Below, piece after piece: positions 6,605 through 13,390 of a DNA stretch of 13,390 nucleotides. Location: assembly GCA_002712945.1 (NCBI GenBank), contig PAVA01000057.1, positions 1-13,390 on the forward strand, given 5' to 3'. Numbering within the stretch: position 1 is the first letter of the stretch; the number at the start of each line of letters is the position of its first letter. The notes beneath the pieces are model-generated. The model saw nothing but the letters and a program-made list of their open reading frames with translations, ran no database searches and was not told the DNA's origin. Position numbers and translations under genes: made by a program. This DNA comes from Citromicrobium sp. GTDB lineage: Bacteria; Pseudomonadota; Alphaproteobacteria; Sphingomonadales; Sphingomonadaceae.

Positions 6605-8668
6605 ATGGCTTTTTCGCGTCGATTCCCGGCGATACTTCTGGCTTCGGCGATCTCTGCCTTCCCGGCGACAGCGCAGGATGGTGGCGAACCGGCCCCGACC
6701 GCACAGGCCGACGCGAGCGATACCGACAGGGAAATCTTCAGGCCGGTCTTTTTCGAGCGGTTCGCGCCGCAGACCGCGCTGGAAATGGTCGAACGGGTGC
6801 CCGGCTTCCAGATCGACGGGCAGAGCAGCGCGCGCGGGCTCGGCCAGGGCGGCGCCAACGTGCTGCTCAACGGCACGCGCTTTGCCGCCAAATCGGTGGG
6901 CATTGAGGATGCGCTCCAGCGCATTCCCGCCAGCGACGTAATCCGCATCGAGCTGGTCGACGGCGCAACGCTCGATATTCCCGGCCTCTCCGGCCAGGTC
7001 GTGAACGTGGTGTACAGCGCGAGCGCGGGCTCGGGCCAGTTCCGCTGGTCCCCTGTCTTCCGTACCCGCGGCGCGGACCCGGTGCTGCTCGACGGGGAAA
7101 TCTCCTGGGCCGGGCAGGTCGGGCGCGTCGATTACACGCTCAGCCTGTCGAACAGGTCCGCCAGGAGAGGCAATGACGGGCCCGAGCGCCTGCTCGATGC
7201 GGCAGGCAATCTGGTCGAACTGCGCCAGGAGGAGTCGCGCTACGAAAGCGAACGCCCCCGCCTGAGCGGGACGATCGCGCGCCAGTTCGATGCAGGCCAG
7301 ACCCTCAATCTCAACGGCGCGGTCGAACTCTACCTGTTCGAGGCGACCGAGGAGCGGATCGGCACCCTCGCATCGCGCGACTTCGTCGAGCGGGAGGATG
7401 AGATCAATTACGAGCTGGGCGGCGACTATGCATTCGACGTGGTCGGCGGGCGCCTCAAGCTGATCGGCCTGCACCGCTTCGAGGCCAGCGATTTCCTGAC
7501 CGATGTCGCCACTGCCTTTGTCGCTCCGCGTCCGCGCGAGGCCTTCCGGCAAGACCTCTTCATCGACGAGACCGAGACGATCGCGCGCGGCGAATTTGCG
7601 TGGAATGCGGGCGAAAGCGACTGGCAGGTCTCGCTCGAAGGGGCGCTCAACAGCCTCGAAACCGGGAATGTGGTGGAGGTGCTGGCCCCCACCGGCATCT
7701 TCGTCCCCCTGCCGAGCGCGCCCGACACCACGGTCGAGGAACAGCGCGCCGAAGCCGCGCTGACCTGGGGGCGCAGGCTGGCGGGCGACGTTTCGGTGCA
7801 GGCAACGCTGGCGAGCGAATATTCGCGCCTGTCGCAGAGCGGCGCCAACGGCCTCACCCGCAGCTTCTTGCGTCCGAAGGGCGAGATCAGCGCCGCCTGG
7901 AGAGCGAGCGACACGCTGGACGTGCGGGCGCGGATCGCACGCGAGGTCGGCCAGCTCGATTTCTTCGATTTCGTCGCCTCGACCGATCTTGGGTCGGGCA
8001 ATCAGCAGGCCGGCAACCCGAACCTCGTCCCGCAACAGAGCTGGGAGTTCGACCTTTCGGCCACCAAGGGGCTCGGCCCGTGGGGCTCGCTGACCCTGCG
8101 CAGCGTCTATGTCACGCGGGAAGGCCGTGTGACCCAGGTTCCGATCGGCGCGACGGGCGAAGCGCCCGGCAATGTCGACGGGGCAAACAGCTTCTTCGTC
8201 AAGGCCACGGGGACGATCCTGTTCGCTCCGCTGGGCTGGGAAGGAGCGCAGCTCGAAATCGACACCTATTACCGCACGACGAGCATTCCGGACCCGCTCA
8301 CCGGGCTGCGCCGACCCTTCTCCAACGATGTCCCGTGGCAGATCGACGCGGACCTGCGGCACGATGTTCCGGGGACCGACTGGGCCTGGGGCGGCGGGCT
8401 GTTCGCCAATCAGCGCCTCTACGGCGTGCGCCTCAACCAGATCAGTCTGGACGAGAACGCGGGCGTCAACGCCAGCCTGTTCGTCGAGAACAAGGACGTG
8501 GCGGGCCTGCGTATCCGCGCGAGCGTTTCCAACCTGCTCGACCTGAACGAGAATTACCGCCGCACGGTCTACGTCAACCGGCGCGACGGGCCGGTGGCCT
8601 TCACCGAAGAGCGTTTCCGCACCTACGGCACGATCTTCACCCTCGATATCAGCGGCACCTTCGGCTGA
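6605..8668 (+). CDS. TonB-dependent outer-membrane receptor with small plug domain
   Basis: A 687-residue outer-membrane beta-barrel protein. The signal peptide is [23 protein letters not shown], with cleavage near residue 23. Residues about 48-138 form a TonB plug: [16 protein letters not shown], then [16 protein letters not shown] (77-92), then [15 protein letters not shown] and the [13 protein letters not shown] end. The rest is a series of amphipathic beta strands ending in TLDISGTFG, where most barrels end in a terminal aromatic. Such receptors import siderophores, vitamin B12, oligosaccharides or other large nutrients with energy from TonB-ExbBD; the ligand cannot be read from this sequence. 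The plug resembles a reduced type common in sphingomonads, and I see no N-terminal signalling domain or carboxypeptidase-like domain. The start at 6605 is set by AGGGAG and by the signal peptide. The flavin oxidoreductase gene follows after 53 bases. Confidence 0.88.
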   Translation: MAFSRRFPAILLASAISAFPATAQDGGEPAPTAQADASDTDREIFRPVFFERFAPQTALEMVERVPGFQIDGQSSARGLGQGGANVLLNGTRFAAKSVGIEDALQRIPASDVIRIELVDGATLDIPGLSGQVVNVVYSASAGSGQFRWSPVFRTRGADPVLLDGEISWAGQVGRVDYTLSLSNRSARRGNDGPERLLDAAGNLVELRQEESRYESERPRLSGTIARQFDAGQTLNLNGAVELYLFEATEERIGTLASRDFVEREDEINYELGGDYAFDVVGGRLKLIGLHRFEASDFLTDVATAFVAPRPREAFRQDLFIDETETIARGEFAWNAGESDWQVSLEGALNSLETGNVVEVLAPTGIFVPLPSAPDTTVEEQRAEAALTWGRRLAGDVSVQATLASEYSRLSQSGANGLTRSFLRPKGEISAAWRASDTLDVRARIAREVGQLDFFDFVASTDLGSGNQQAGNPNLVPQQSWEFDLSATKGLGPWGSLTLRSVYVTREGRVTQVPIGATGEAPGNVDGANSFFVKATGTILFAPLGWEGAQLEIDTYYRTTSIPDPLTGLRRPFSNDVPWQIDADLRHDVPGTDWAWGGGLFANQRLYGVRLNQISLDENAGVNASLFVENKDVAGLRIRASVSNLLDLNENYRRTVYVNRRDGPVAFTEERFRTYGTIFTLDISGTFG

Positions 8669-8721
8669 GCGGACCGCGGCGAAGGGTTTGCAATAGCGGC
8701 CGCCCGCCCCATTTCGCTGGG

Positions 8722-9720
8722 ATGACCAAACTCTCCCTGCTCGACCTTCTGCATGTGACCGAGGGCGGCGATGTCCGCCAGTCGCTTGCCAACGCCACCG
8801 ATATCGCCCGCCATGCCGAAACGCTCGGCTTCGAGCGCTACTGGTGCGCCGAGCATCACGGGATGGAAGGCATCGCGAGCGCCGCGACGAGCGTTGTCAT
8901 CGGCCATGTCGCCGCCGCGACGCAGACGATCCGCGTGGGCGCAGGCGGGATCATGCTGCCCAACCACGCGCCGCTGGTGATCGCCGAGCAGTTCGGCACG
9001 CTCGACGCGCTGTTTCCGGGGCGGATCGACCTCGGGCTGGGCCGCGCACCGGGCAGCGACCAGCGCGTCGCCGCCGCGCTGCGCCGCAACCTCGATACCG
9101 ATCCCAACGCCTTCCCGCGCGATGTTGTAGAGCTGCAGAGCTATTTCGCGAATGACGGGCGCACCGGCATTGTCGCGACGCCCGGCGCGGGCGCGAATGT
9201 CTCGCTATACATTTTAGGATCGAGCCTGTTCGGCGCGCAGGTCGCCGCGATGCTGGGCCTGCCCTATGCCTTTGCCAGCCACTTCGCGCCCCAGGCGCTC
9301 GACGATGCGCTCAAGATCTATCGCGAGCGGTTCGAGCCGTCGGCCATCTTGAGCGAACCCTACGCCATCTGCGGCTACAACGTCTTCGCGGCTGATACCG
9401 AAGACGAAGCACAACTGCTCGCCACATCGATGCAGCAGAGCTTCGTGCGGCTGCGCACCGGCCAGCCGGGCAAGCTGCCCCCGCCCGTCGAAGGCTACCG
9501 CGAAAGCCTGCCCCCGCAGGCCTCCGCCATGCTCGGCGGTGTGCTGCAAGCGACCGCGATCGGCACGCCCGAAAAGGTGCGCGACCAGATGAACGCCTTC
9601 GTCGAGCGCACGCAGGCCGACGAGCTGATTATCGCAGGCTCGATCTACGATCACGAGGCCCGCAAGCGCAGCCTGACGCTGGCGGCGCAGGCTTTCGCAC
9701 GCCAGCGCCAAGCGGCCTGA
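8722..9720 (+). CDS. yhbW: YhbW-type luciferase-like (LLM) flavin oxidoreductase
   Basis: A 332-residue member of the bacterial-luciferase-like (LLM) superfamily, close in pattern to E. coli YhbW (LuxA-like). The whole chain matches the family: [12 protein letters not shown] at the start, then [17 protein letters not shown] (42-58), the [20 protein letters not shown] block, [15 protein letters not shown] (100-114), FASHFAP, and [21 protein letters not shown]. These enzymes bind FMN or F420 in a TIM barrel and oxidise small organic substrates; YhbW itself has no settled substrate. The frame stays open for 1122 bases upstream, opposite no real gene in that frame, so the start was set from the family N-terminus: the ATG at 8722, preceded only by a weak GCTGGG. 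It lies 53 bases after the TonB receptor gene, so co-transcription is possible. It converges with the M56 gene. Confidence 0.9.
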   Translation: MTKLSLLDLLHVTEGGDVRQSLANATDIARHAETLGFERYWCAEHHGMEGIASAATSVVIGHVAAATQTIRVGAGGIMLPNHAPLVIAEQFGTLDALFPGRIDLGLGRAPGSDQRVAAALRRNLDTDPNAFPRDVVELQSYFANDGRTGIVATPGAGANVSLYILGSSLFGAQVAAMLGLPYAFASHFAPQALDDALKIYRERFEPSAILSEPYAICGYNVFAADTEDEAQLLATSMQQSFVRLRTGQPGKLPPPVEGYRESLPPQASAMLGGVLQATAIGTPEKVRDQMNAFVERTQADELIIAGSIYDHEARKRSLTLAAQAFARQRQAA

Positions 9721-9744
9721 CGCCCCCGCAGGCAGCGCGCGCAA

Positions 9745-9784
9745 GAAGGCGACGCGCCCTCTGGGGGAAGGGCCCGCCGCCTTC
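9745..9784. terminator. Hairpin between convergent genes, probable bidirectional terminator
   Basis: GAAGGCG (9745-9751) pairs with CGCCTTC (9778-9784), and inside it GCCCT (9756-9760) pairs with AGGGC (9769-9773) around an 8-base loop. It lies in the 102-base gap between the stop codons of the convergent yhbW-like and M56 genes, where a shared terminator would be expected. There is no clear T-run on either side, so the call rests on the stem and the location. Confidence 0.5.
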
Positions 9785-9822
9785 ACTGCCGCTGCGTGCA
9801 GTCCGGTAAGATTCGGTCCGGG

Positions 9823-11550
9823 TCAGTCGACGGAGGCCAGTTCCTCCATCGCCTCGTCGAGCGAACGGAGCGCCTCCGCCCGTTCCCGGCTCGAGATGTC
9901 CCGGTCGCGCTCGATCGCGCGGCGTGCCTCGGAGATTGCGCTCCTTGCGGTGGCCAGCCCGGCAGTGCGGCAGACGACCATCACTCTCTGCCCGTCGCCG
10001 GCGAGCCGTTCCTGAACGACCTGCTCGCTGCCGTCGCACTCGAAGCGGATCTGGGGCATCTCGGCGAGCGCGATCTCGATCTCCCGGTGGATCTCGCCGC
10101 CCTCGCCCAATTCGCGCTTCAGCTCTTCCATCTCCCTGCGCAGTTCGCCGTCCTCGCCAAGGCGTTCGCGGACCACGCGCAATTCGCGGCGCATCTTGTC
10201 CGAATCGACCCGCATGTCCGCGACGCGCGCTTCGATTCTCGCACGCTCCTGCGGCGTCGCTTCGCGTCCGTTGACGGTGTAGCGGGTCTGCTCCGAAGGC
10301 TTGCCCGAGGCATCCTTCACCACCTTGCGCTCGACCCGGACGACGCGTTTCGCATCGCTGCCGTCCTCGTCTTCTTCGACGAACACGATGTCCTGCCGGT
10401 CGCCCGGTTCCAGAGCCGCAGGCGGCGCGGGGGGCGCAAGAGGTGGCTCGGGCGCGTCAGGGGAATCGGGCGCTGCCGGTGCGCCGGGTGCGAGCGGCGC
10501 AGCAGGTGCGGCTGGCGGCGCCGGGGGTTCGGGCGCGTTCAGGCTCTCGGCGTAGGAGATCGTTGCGGTCAGCGGCAGTGCCGCCAGCGCGCCGATCATC
10601 AGCACGCGCGCGGCGAGCCGCCGCCGGGGGGAAATGTCGGACATGCTCAGGTTCCTCAGTCGGTGGATGATGGATTTGTCGCCCAGAACCGGGCACGCCA
10701 TCGGCGCGGCGAGCGCGTTGCGCGCGCCCTGCCCGACGATCGCGCCGGTCGCGAAGGACGCGATGGTGGAAGCGTAGTTCTCACGCAGCTGCGGCTCGCA
10801 CCGCTCGACCACCCGCGCGTCACACGCGGCCTCCTGGTCGCGACGCATCGCCCGCCAGCCCACCCAGCCGAGCGGGTTGAACCAGTGCAGCGCGAAAAGC
10901 GGCTGGACGAGCGCATTGACGAGCAGGTCGTGCGCGCGGTGATGCGCCAGCTCGTGTTCGAGCGCGAGGTCGCGCCGGGTCGGTTCGGTGTGCGCCATGA
11001 AACCGTCGGGCAGCGCAATCACCTTGTCGAACACGCCGAAGGCGACGGGCGAGGGCGTTGCCGGGGTCTCGATCAGCCGCACGCGGCCGCGCCTGCCGAC
11101 CTCGATGCTGCCGCCGATCAGTTCGCGGCGCATGGCGAAGTAGAGCGCATAGCGCCGGGCGAGGAACACGATCGCTCCGGCCAGCCACACCGCCAGCGCC
11201 AGCAGCGCCCAGTCGATCGCCGGGGGGCTCGCCACCATGGGCTGCATCAGCATGGTCCCGCCGCCGGTTTCGGGCAGCGCATATTCGCCGATCGGCATCG
11301 CCAGTTGGGGGGCCAGTTGGGGGGCCAGCTCGGGTGCAGACGCAGCCGCTGGCGAGGCCTCGGGCGCGAGCCACGCGGGCAGGACGAGCGGCGGCAGCAT
11401 CAGCCGCAGGAACGGCAGCGACCACAACGCATAGGCCGCGCGCGCGCCGAGGTGGCGCGACACCGGACGACGCAGGACGAGCACCACGGCGATCAGCGCC
11501 CCGGTCCACAGCAGCGTCTCGAAGGCGAAGCTCTGGAGGTCGCCGCTCAT
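9823..11550 (-). CDS. M56 (BlaR1/MecR1-like) membrane metallopeptidase lacking a penicillin-binding domain
   Basis: A 575-residue membrane protein, partner of the BlaI-type repressor. Likely layout: membrane segments at about 8-26, 39-62, 113-135 and 311-332; a zinc peptidase domain facing the cytoplasm between the last two; a Pro/Ala linker (338-380); and a charged helical C-terminal domain (385-575), probably periplasmic. The zinc motif is HELAHHRAHD (199-208), with E240 in DQEAACD as likely third ligand. In staphylococcal BlaR1 the peptidase is switched on by beta-lactam binding to a C-terminal penicillin-binding domain and leads to BlaI cleavage. That sensor domain is absent here, so the signal is unknown. 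Two cysteines (505 and 527) sit in the C-terminal domain. The gene overlaps the repressor gene by 4 bases (ATGA) and has AAGGAG (11559-11564) 8 bases ahead. Confidence 0.88.
   Translation of the reverse strand: MSGDLQSFAFETLLWTGALIAVVLVLRRPVSRHLGARAAYALWSLPFLRLMLPPLVLPAWLAPEASPAAASAPELAPQLAPQLAMPIGEYALPETGGGTMLMQPMVASPPAIDWALLALAVWLAGAIVFLARRYALYFAMRRELIGGSIEVGRRGRVRLIETPATPSPVAFGVFDKVIALPDGFMAHTEPTRRDLALEHELAHHRAHDLLVNALVQPLFALHWFNPLGWVGWRAMRRDQEAACDARVVERCEPQLRENYASTIASFATGAIVGQGARNALAAPMACPVLGDKSIIHRLRNLSMSDISPRRRLAARVLMIGALAALPLTATISYAESLNAPEPPAPPAAPAAPLAPGAPAAPDSPDAPEPPLAPPAPPAALEPGDRQDIVFVEEDEDGSDAKRVVRVERKVVKDASGKPSEQTRYTVNGREATPQERARIEARVADMRVDSDKMRRELRVVRERLGEDGELRREMEELKRELGEGGEIHREIEIALAEMPQIRFECDGSEQVVQERLAGDGQRVMVVCRTAGLATARSAISEARRAIERDRDISSRERAEALRSLDEAMEELASVD
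11301..11336. repeat. 12-base tandem repeat inside the M56 gene
   Basis: CCAGTTGGGGGG occurs at 11301-11312 and 11313-11324, followed by a diverged third copy from 11325. In the minus-strand reading it encodes the repeated PQLA of the periplasmic loop (residues about 73-84) between the second and third membrane segments. The unit is a whole number of codons, so gain or loss of a copy would keep the frame. Confidence 0.75.
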
Positions 11551-11936
11551 TTGCGCATCTCCTTGAGCAGGCGCTCGATTTCACCGAGGTCTTCCTCGGT
11601 CAGCGCCTCGTTTTCGGCGAGGTGCGCGAACAGCGAAGCAGCCTTGCCGCCAAACAGGCGGTCCACCAGACGCCGCGATTCGCCGCCGACATAGTCGGCC
11701 CGTTCGATCAGCGGCGTATAGAGAAACCGGCGCCCGTCGGGCTCGGTCGCCAGTGCGCCCTTGCCCACCAGCCGGGACAGCAGCGTCTTGACCGTCGGCA
11801 TCGACCATCCGCGTGCCTCGCAGACCACGTCGCAAACCTCGGTCGCGCTGACCGGGTGGCGATCCCAGATCACCTCCATGATCGCGTGCTCGGCGTCGCT
11901 GATGCGTTCGCCCCTGTCGCTACTCGAATTGGCCAT
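11547..11936 (-). CDS. BlaI/MecI/CopY-family transcriptional repressor
   Basis: A 129-residue winged-helix repressor. Residues 11-75 carry the DNA-binding domain: ISDAEHAIMEVIWDRHPVSA, then the recognition-helix region WSMPTVKTLLSRLVGKGAL (44-62), then the wing ATEPDGRRFLYTP. The C-terminal helices (about 78-129) would form the dimer. In the family the dimer binds TACA-NN-TGTA palindromes and is removed by M56-dependent cleavage in the dimerisation part. The neighbouring M56 gene, with a 4-base overlap, and two matching operators upstream fit an autoregulated switch. The ATG at 11936 has GAGGGA (11945-11950) 8 bases ahead. No beta-lactamase or penicillin-binding protein gene is in the window, so the regulated targets lie elsewhere or the pair acts on itself. 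CopY-like copper sensing is unlikely, because there is no C-terminal CxC metal motif. Confidence 0.92.
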   Translation of the reverse strand: MANSSSDRGERISDAEHAIMEVIWDRHPVSATEVCDVVCEARGWSMPTVKTLLSRLVGKGALATEPDGRRFLYTPLIERADYVGGESRRLVDRLFGGKAASLFAHLAENEALTEEDLGEIERLLKEMRK

Positions 11937-11960
11937 CGCTCTCGTCCCTCATCGCTCGAC

Positions 11961-11970
11961 TACACCTGTA
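11961..11970. promoter_or_regulatory. BlaI-type operator, promoter-proximal site
   Basis: TACACCTGTA matches the TACA-NN-TGTA core known for BlaI/MecI operators exactly, and symmetry extends by one base pair each side (C...G). It lies 25 bases upstream of the repressor start codon and covers the proposed -10 element. Confidence 0.75.
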
Positions 11971-11993
11971 GGCATAGCGATTACGAATGTAAA
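11965..11993 (-). promoter_or_regulatory. Probable promoter of the BlaI/M56 operon
   Basis: On the minus strand TTTACA (-35, at 11988-11993) is followed after 17 bases by TACAGG (-10, at 11965-11970). The -35 is good and the -10 is only fair. Each hexamer overlaps one operator, so repressor binding would block RNA polymerase. The implied leader before the repressor ATG is about 20 bases. Confidence 0.5.
11982..11991. promoter_or_regulatory. BlaI-type operator, promoter-distal site
   Basis: TACGAATGTA matches the TACA-NN-TGTA core with one mismatch (G for A at position 4), and flanking T and A extend it to TTAC/GTAA. Its centre is 21 bp from that of the first site, two helical turns, so two dimers could bind on one face of the DNA. 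Confidence 0.6.
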
Positions 11994-12055
11994 CATGAGC
12001 AGTCGATGAACGACACGTCACCTTCGACGAGCGGGATGCGGAACCCGTTAAGCGC

Positions 12056-12910
12056 TCAGCAGACCTCGGCGGTGTTTTCCGGGATCGGGCCGGGCGGTAC
12101 GCGCGCGGGGTGACGGTTGAACGGGTCCGCCGCCAGCCTCGTCTGGTCGCCATAGGCGCGCGCCAATACCGAATAGAGCGCCGGGTCGTAGGCGGCCAGA
12201 TCGTCGCGATTGAGGATGCGCCTGCCGTCGACCACCACCAGCCGGTTCGATTCGAACCAGATCTGCGTGCCTTCGGCCCAGTATTCCTGGATGGTCGTGG
12301 TCGCGTATTCGTTGAGCCACAGGTCGTTGGCCAACGCATTGGCATAGGCCGCCTCGACTTGGGCGTAGAGCGCCGGGTCCGCGCCCTGGATCGCGAACAG
12401 GATATTGTGCGCAAATTCGTGCACCAGGATCGTCTCGCCGTAGTAGCGGCTGGTGGGAAGGCCCAGCACGTCCTCTTCCGAGCCGACCGTGCGCGGCCCG
12501 CCGATGCCGCGCGCCCGCGCATCCCAGTAGGCCCGGTCGGTCAAGGCACCGATCCGTTCCTCGTAATGCTTCTTCTCGCACCGGGTCAGCCGCGGATCGT
12601 CGGGCGCCGGCTTTCTCCAGTGCGCGTTCTCGGGCAGGTCGAGCAAAGCCTCGGTCTCGGCGATAATCGCGACGCGATAGCCCTTGCGCTGGAGCCACGC
12701 GGCAAGATCGGGCCGGTGCGCCAGCATGTCCTCGATCATCGCTTCGGCAGCGACCAGTGCATCCTCAGGAACCTGGTTTGAGGAAACGACCGGAATGCCG
12801 TCCGCATCGCGATAGCGCGTGTAGAAATCGGGGATGCCCAGCTCGGGCGGCGGGCTGGCCGCGGTCAGCGCCGCGAGGCAGGCAATGGCCGAAAGGATGC
12901 GCACCTTCAT
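12056..12910 (-). CDS. Secreted HExxH metalloprotein of unknown family
   Basis: A 284-residue exported protein with a short signal peptide (MKVRILSAIACLAALTAAS). I do not recognise the family. It has a zinc-peptidase signature, HEFAH (164-168) in ETILVHEFAHNILFAI, and 41 residues further on EYWAEGTQIWFES, where E209 or E213 would be the third ligand. That arrangement is of the gluzincin type and resembles the pattern in lethal-factor-like (M34/ATLF) domains, but resemblance is limited to these motifs. Two cysteines (111 and 284) remain in the mature chain besides C11 of the signal; C284 is the last residue. A protease acting outside the cytoplasm is the likely role. The start at 12910 was chosen for the signal peptide; the ribosome binding site is weak (GAGCGG). 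It follows the DCC-family gene by 44 bases on the same strand. Confidence 0.75.
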   Translation of the reverse strand: MKVRILSAIACLAALTAASPPPELGIPDFYTRYRDADGIPVVSSNQVPEDALVAAEAMIEDMLAHRPDLAAWLQRKGYRVAIIAETEALLDLPENAHWRKPAPDDPRLTRCEKKHYEERIGALTDRAYWDARARGIGGPRTVGSEEDVLGLPTSRYYGETILVHEFAHNILFAIQGADPALYAQVEAAYANALANDLWLNEYATTTIQEYWAEGTQIWFESNRLVVVDGRRILNRDDLAAYDPALYSVLARAYGDQTRLAADPFNRHPARVPPGPIPENTAEVC

Positions 12911-12954
12911 GGCCGCTCGTCTACCCGATCGAAGCTGAACATGGCCGAACACGC

Positions 12955-13390
12955 CTAGATCAATCGCGCGCGCTGGTCTTCGGTCAGCACCTGACACGCT
13001 TCTTCCGTCTTTCCGAACCACTTGTAGCGATTGCGGGCGACGAGATCGTAGATCGGATCGAGAATGGCATTCGGGATGATCTGGAGGATGGTCGGGATGC
13101 GCCAGAGCCCGCCCATCGCCCGCGCGACCTCGAAATAGCCGTCGATCTTTATGTAGGGCCTCCCGTTGCGGACGAAGAGATAGGTCTCGTCCCAGTCGAT
13201 CCCGTAATGGCGGCACAGCGCCTCGCCCAACCCTTGCTGCGCCGAAGTGAAGGCAATTGCGCGCGAGTGGTCGTGCTTCATGATGAAGCCGACCCCGGTG
13301 CCGCACAACACGCAGTGATGATCGAACACGAACACCCCCCGGCTATCGTCGAAATCGGGCACCGCAGGGTCGTCGCGATAGGAATAAGGC
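12955..13390 (-). CDS. DCC-family (DUF393) CxxC protein, start beyond right edge
   Basis: A thiol-disulfide oxidoreductase-like protein of the DCC/DUF393 (YuxK-like) family. The defining motif is visible: DHHCVLCG, that is D-x-x-C-x-x-C, in a thioredoxin-like first strand (GVFVFDHHCVLC). It is followed by the family's conserved GLGEALCRHYGIDWDETYLFVRNGRPYIKIDGY region and a C-terminal WRIPTILQIIPNAILDPIYDLVARNRYKWFGK block. Members are small and the biochemical role is not well settled. A GTG at 13362 gives a 135-residue reading, but the frame stays open to the window edge with a plausible N-terminal extension (PYSYRDDPAVPDFDD), so the true start probably lies outside. It lies 44 bases upstream of the HExxH protein gene, so the two may share a transcript. 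Confidence 0.88.
   Translation of the reverse strand, partial: PYSYRDDPAVPDFDDSRGVFVFDHHCVLCGTGVGFIMKHDHSRAIAFTSAQQGLGEALCRHYGIDWDETYLFVRNGRPYIKIDGYFEVARAMGGLWRIPTILQIIPNAILDPIYDLVARNRYKWFGKTEEACQVLTEDQRARLI

Noticed and set aside
6494..8362. 622-residue open reading frame on the minus strand
   Set aside because: It lies opposite the TonB receptor gene, whose plug and signal peptide are clear. The antisense product is Arg/Ala/Gly-rich without domains, typical of shadow frames in GC-rich DNA.
7600..8721. 374-residue in-frame N-terminal extension of the flavin oxidoreductase
   Set aside because: It overlaps the receptor gene in another frame and is Arg-rich. Family members begin at the [10 protein letters not shown] position, so the start was placed at 8722.
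9796..11694. 632-residue open reading frame on the plus strand
   Set aside because: Antisense to the M56 and BlaI genes, which have family motifs, an ATGA overlap and ribosome binding sites. The plus-strand product is low-complexity and Arg/His-rich.
11961..11991. Copper-responsive CopY operator
   Set aside because: The core TACA-NN-TGTA is shared between CopY and BlaI, but the encoded repressor has no C-terminal CxC metal site and is paired with an M56 peptidase, so BlaI-type control fits better.
12911..13306. In-frame N-terminal extension of the HExxH protein to 13306
   Set aside because: It overlaps the well-supported DCC gene in another frame, and the signal peptide starts at the ATG at 12910.

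Overview
The window is a GC-rich stretch of a bacterial chromosome. Its gene content suggests an alphaproteobacterium of the Sphingomonadales, most likely Erythrobacteraceae-like: a sphingomonad-style RimP, a small-plug TonB-dependent receptor, 3-hydroxybutyrate dehydrogenase, and a BlaI/M56 pair without a beta-lactamase. This placement rests on protein style and base composition, not on a database search. Coding density is high and the largest gap between genes is 183 bases. I see no tRNA, rRNA, CRISPR array, insertion sequence, prophage or integration site.

Left part (1-3712), all on the minus strand: the 5' part of rimP, running off the left edge; a secreted protein of unknown function (488-1336); a lipoprotein M28 zinc peptidase (1457-2938); and D-3-hydroxybutyrate dehydrogenase bdhA (2954-3712). 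bdhA and the M28 gene lie 15 bases apart and are probably co-transcribed. A 134-base divergent region (3713-3846) separates bdhA from the next block and holds a perfect 10-bp inverted repeat.

Middle part (3847-9720), all on the plus strand: a membrane-anchored YpfJ-type zinc metallopeptidase; 33 bases later a 566-residue protein with a long Pro/Ala/acidic low-complexity region and a C-terminal ClpP-fold domain that seems to have lost its whole catalytic triad; then a TonB-dependent outer-membrane receptor; then a YhbW-type luciferase-like flavin oxidoreductase. A hairpin at 9745-9784 lies where the last gene meets the next, convergent operon.

Right part (9823-13390), all on the minus strand: a two-gene operon of a BlaI/MecI-type repressor and an M56 (BlaR1-like) membrane metallopeptidase, overlapping by 4 bases. 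Two BlaI-type operator palindromes 21 bp apart sit on its probable promoter. Further right are a secreted HExxH metalloprotein of unknown family and, at the edge, a DCC-family (DUF393) CxxC protein that continues beyond the window.

The points most worth a second look are the ClpP-fold pseudoenzyme paired with a zinc protease, and the self-regulated BlaI/M56 module whose sensor has a Pro/Ala linker plus charged helical domain in place of a penicillin-binding domain. Four of the ten proteins are clear or probable zinc peptidases of different families (M28, YpfJ-type, M56, and the unclassified HExxH protein).
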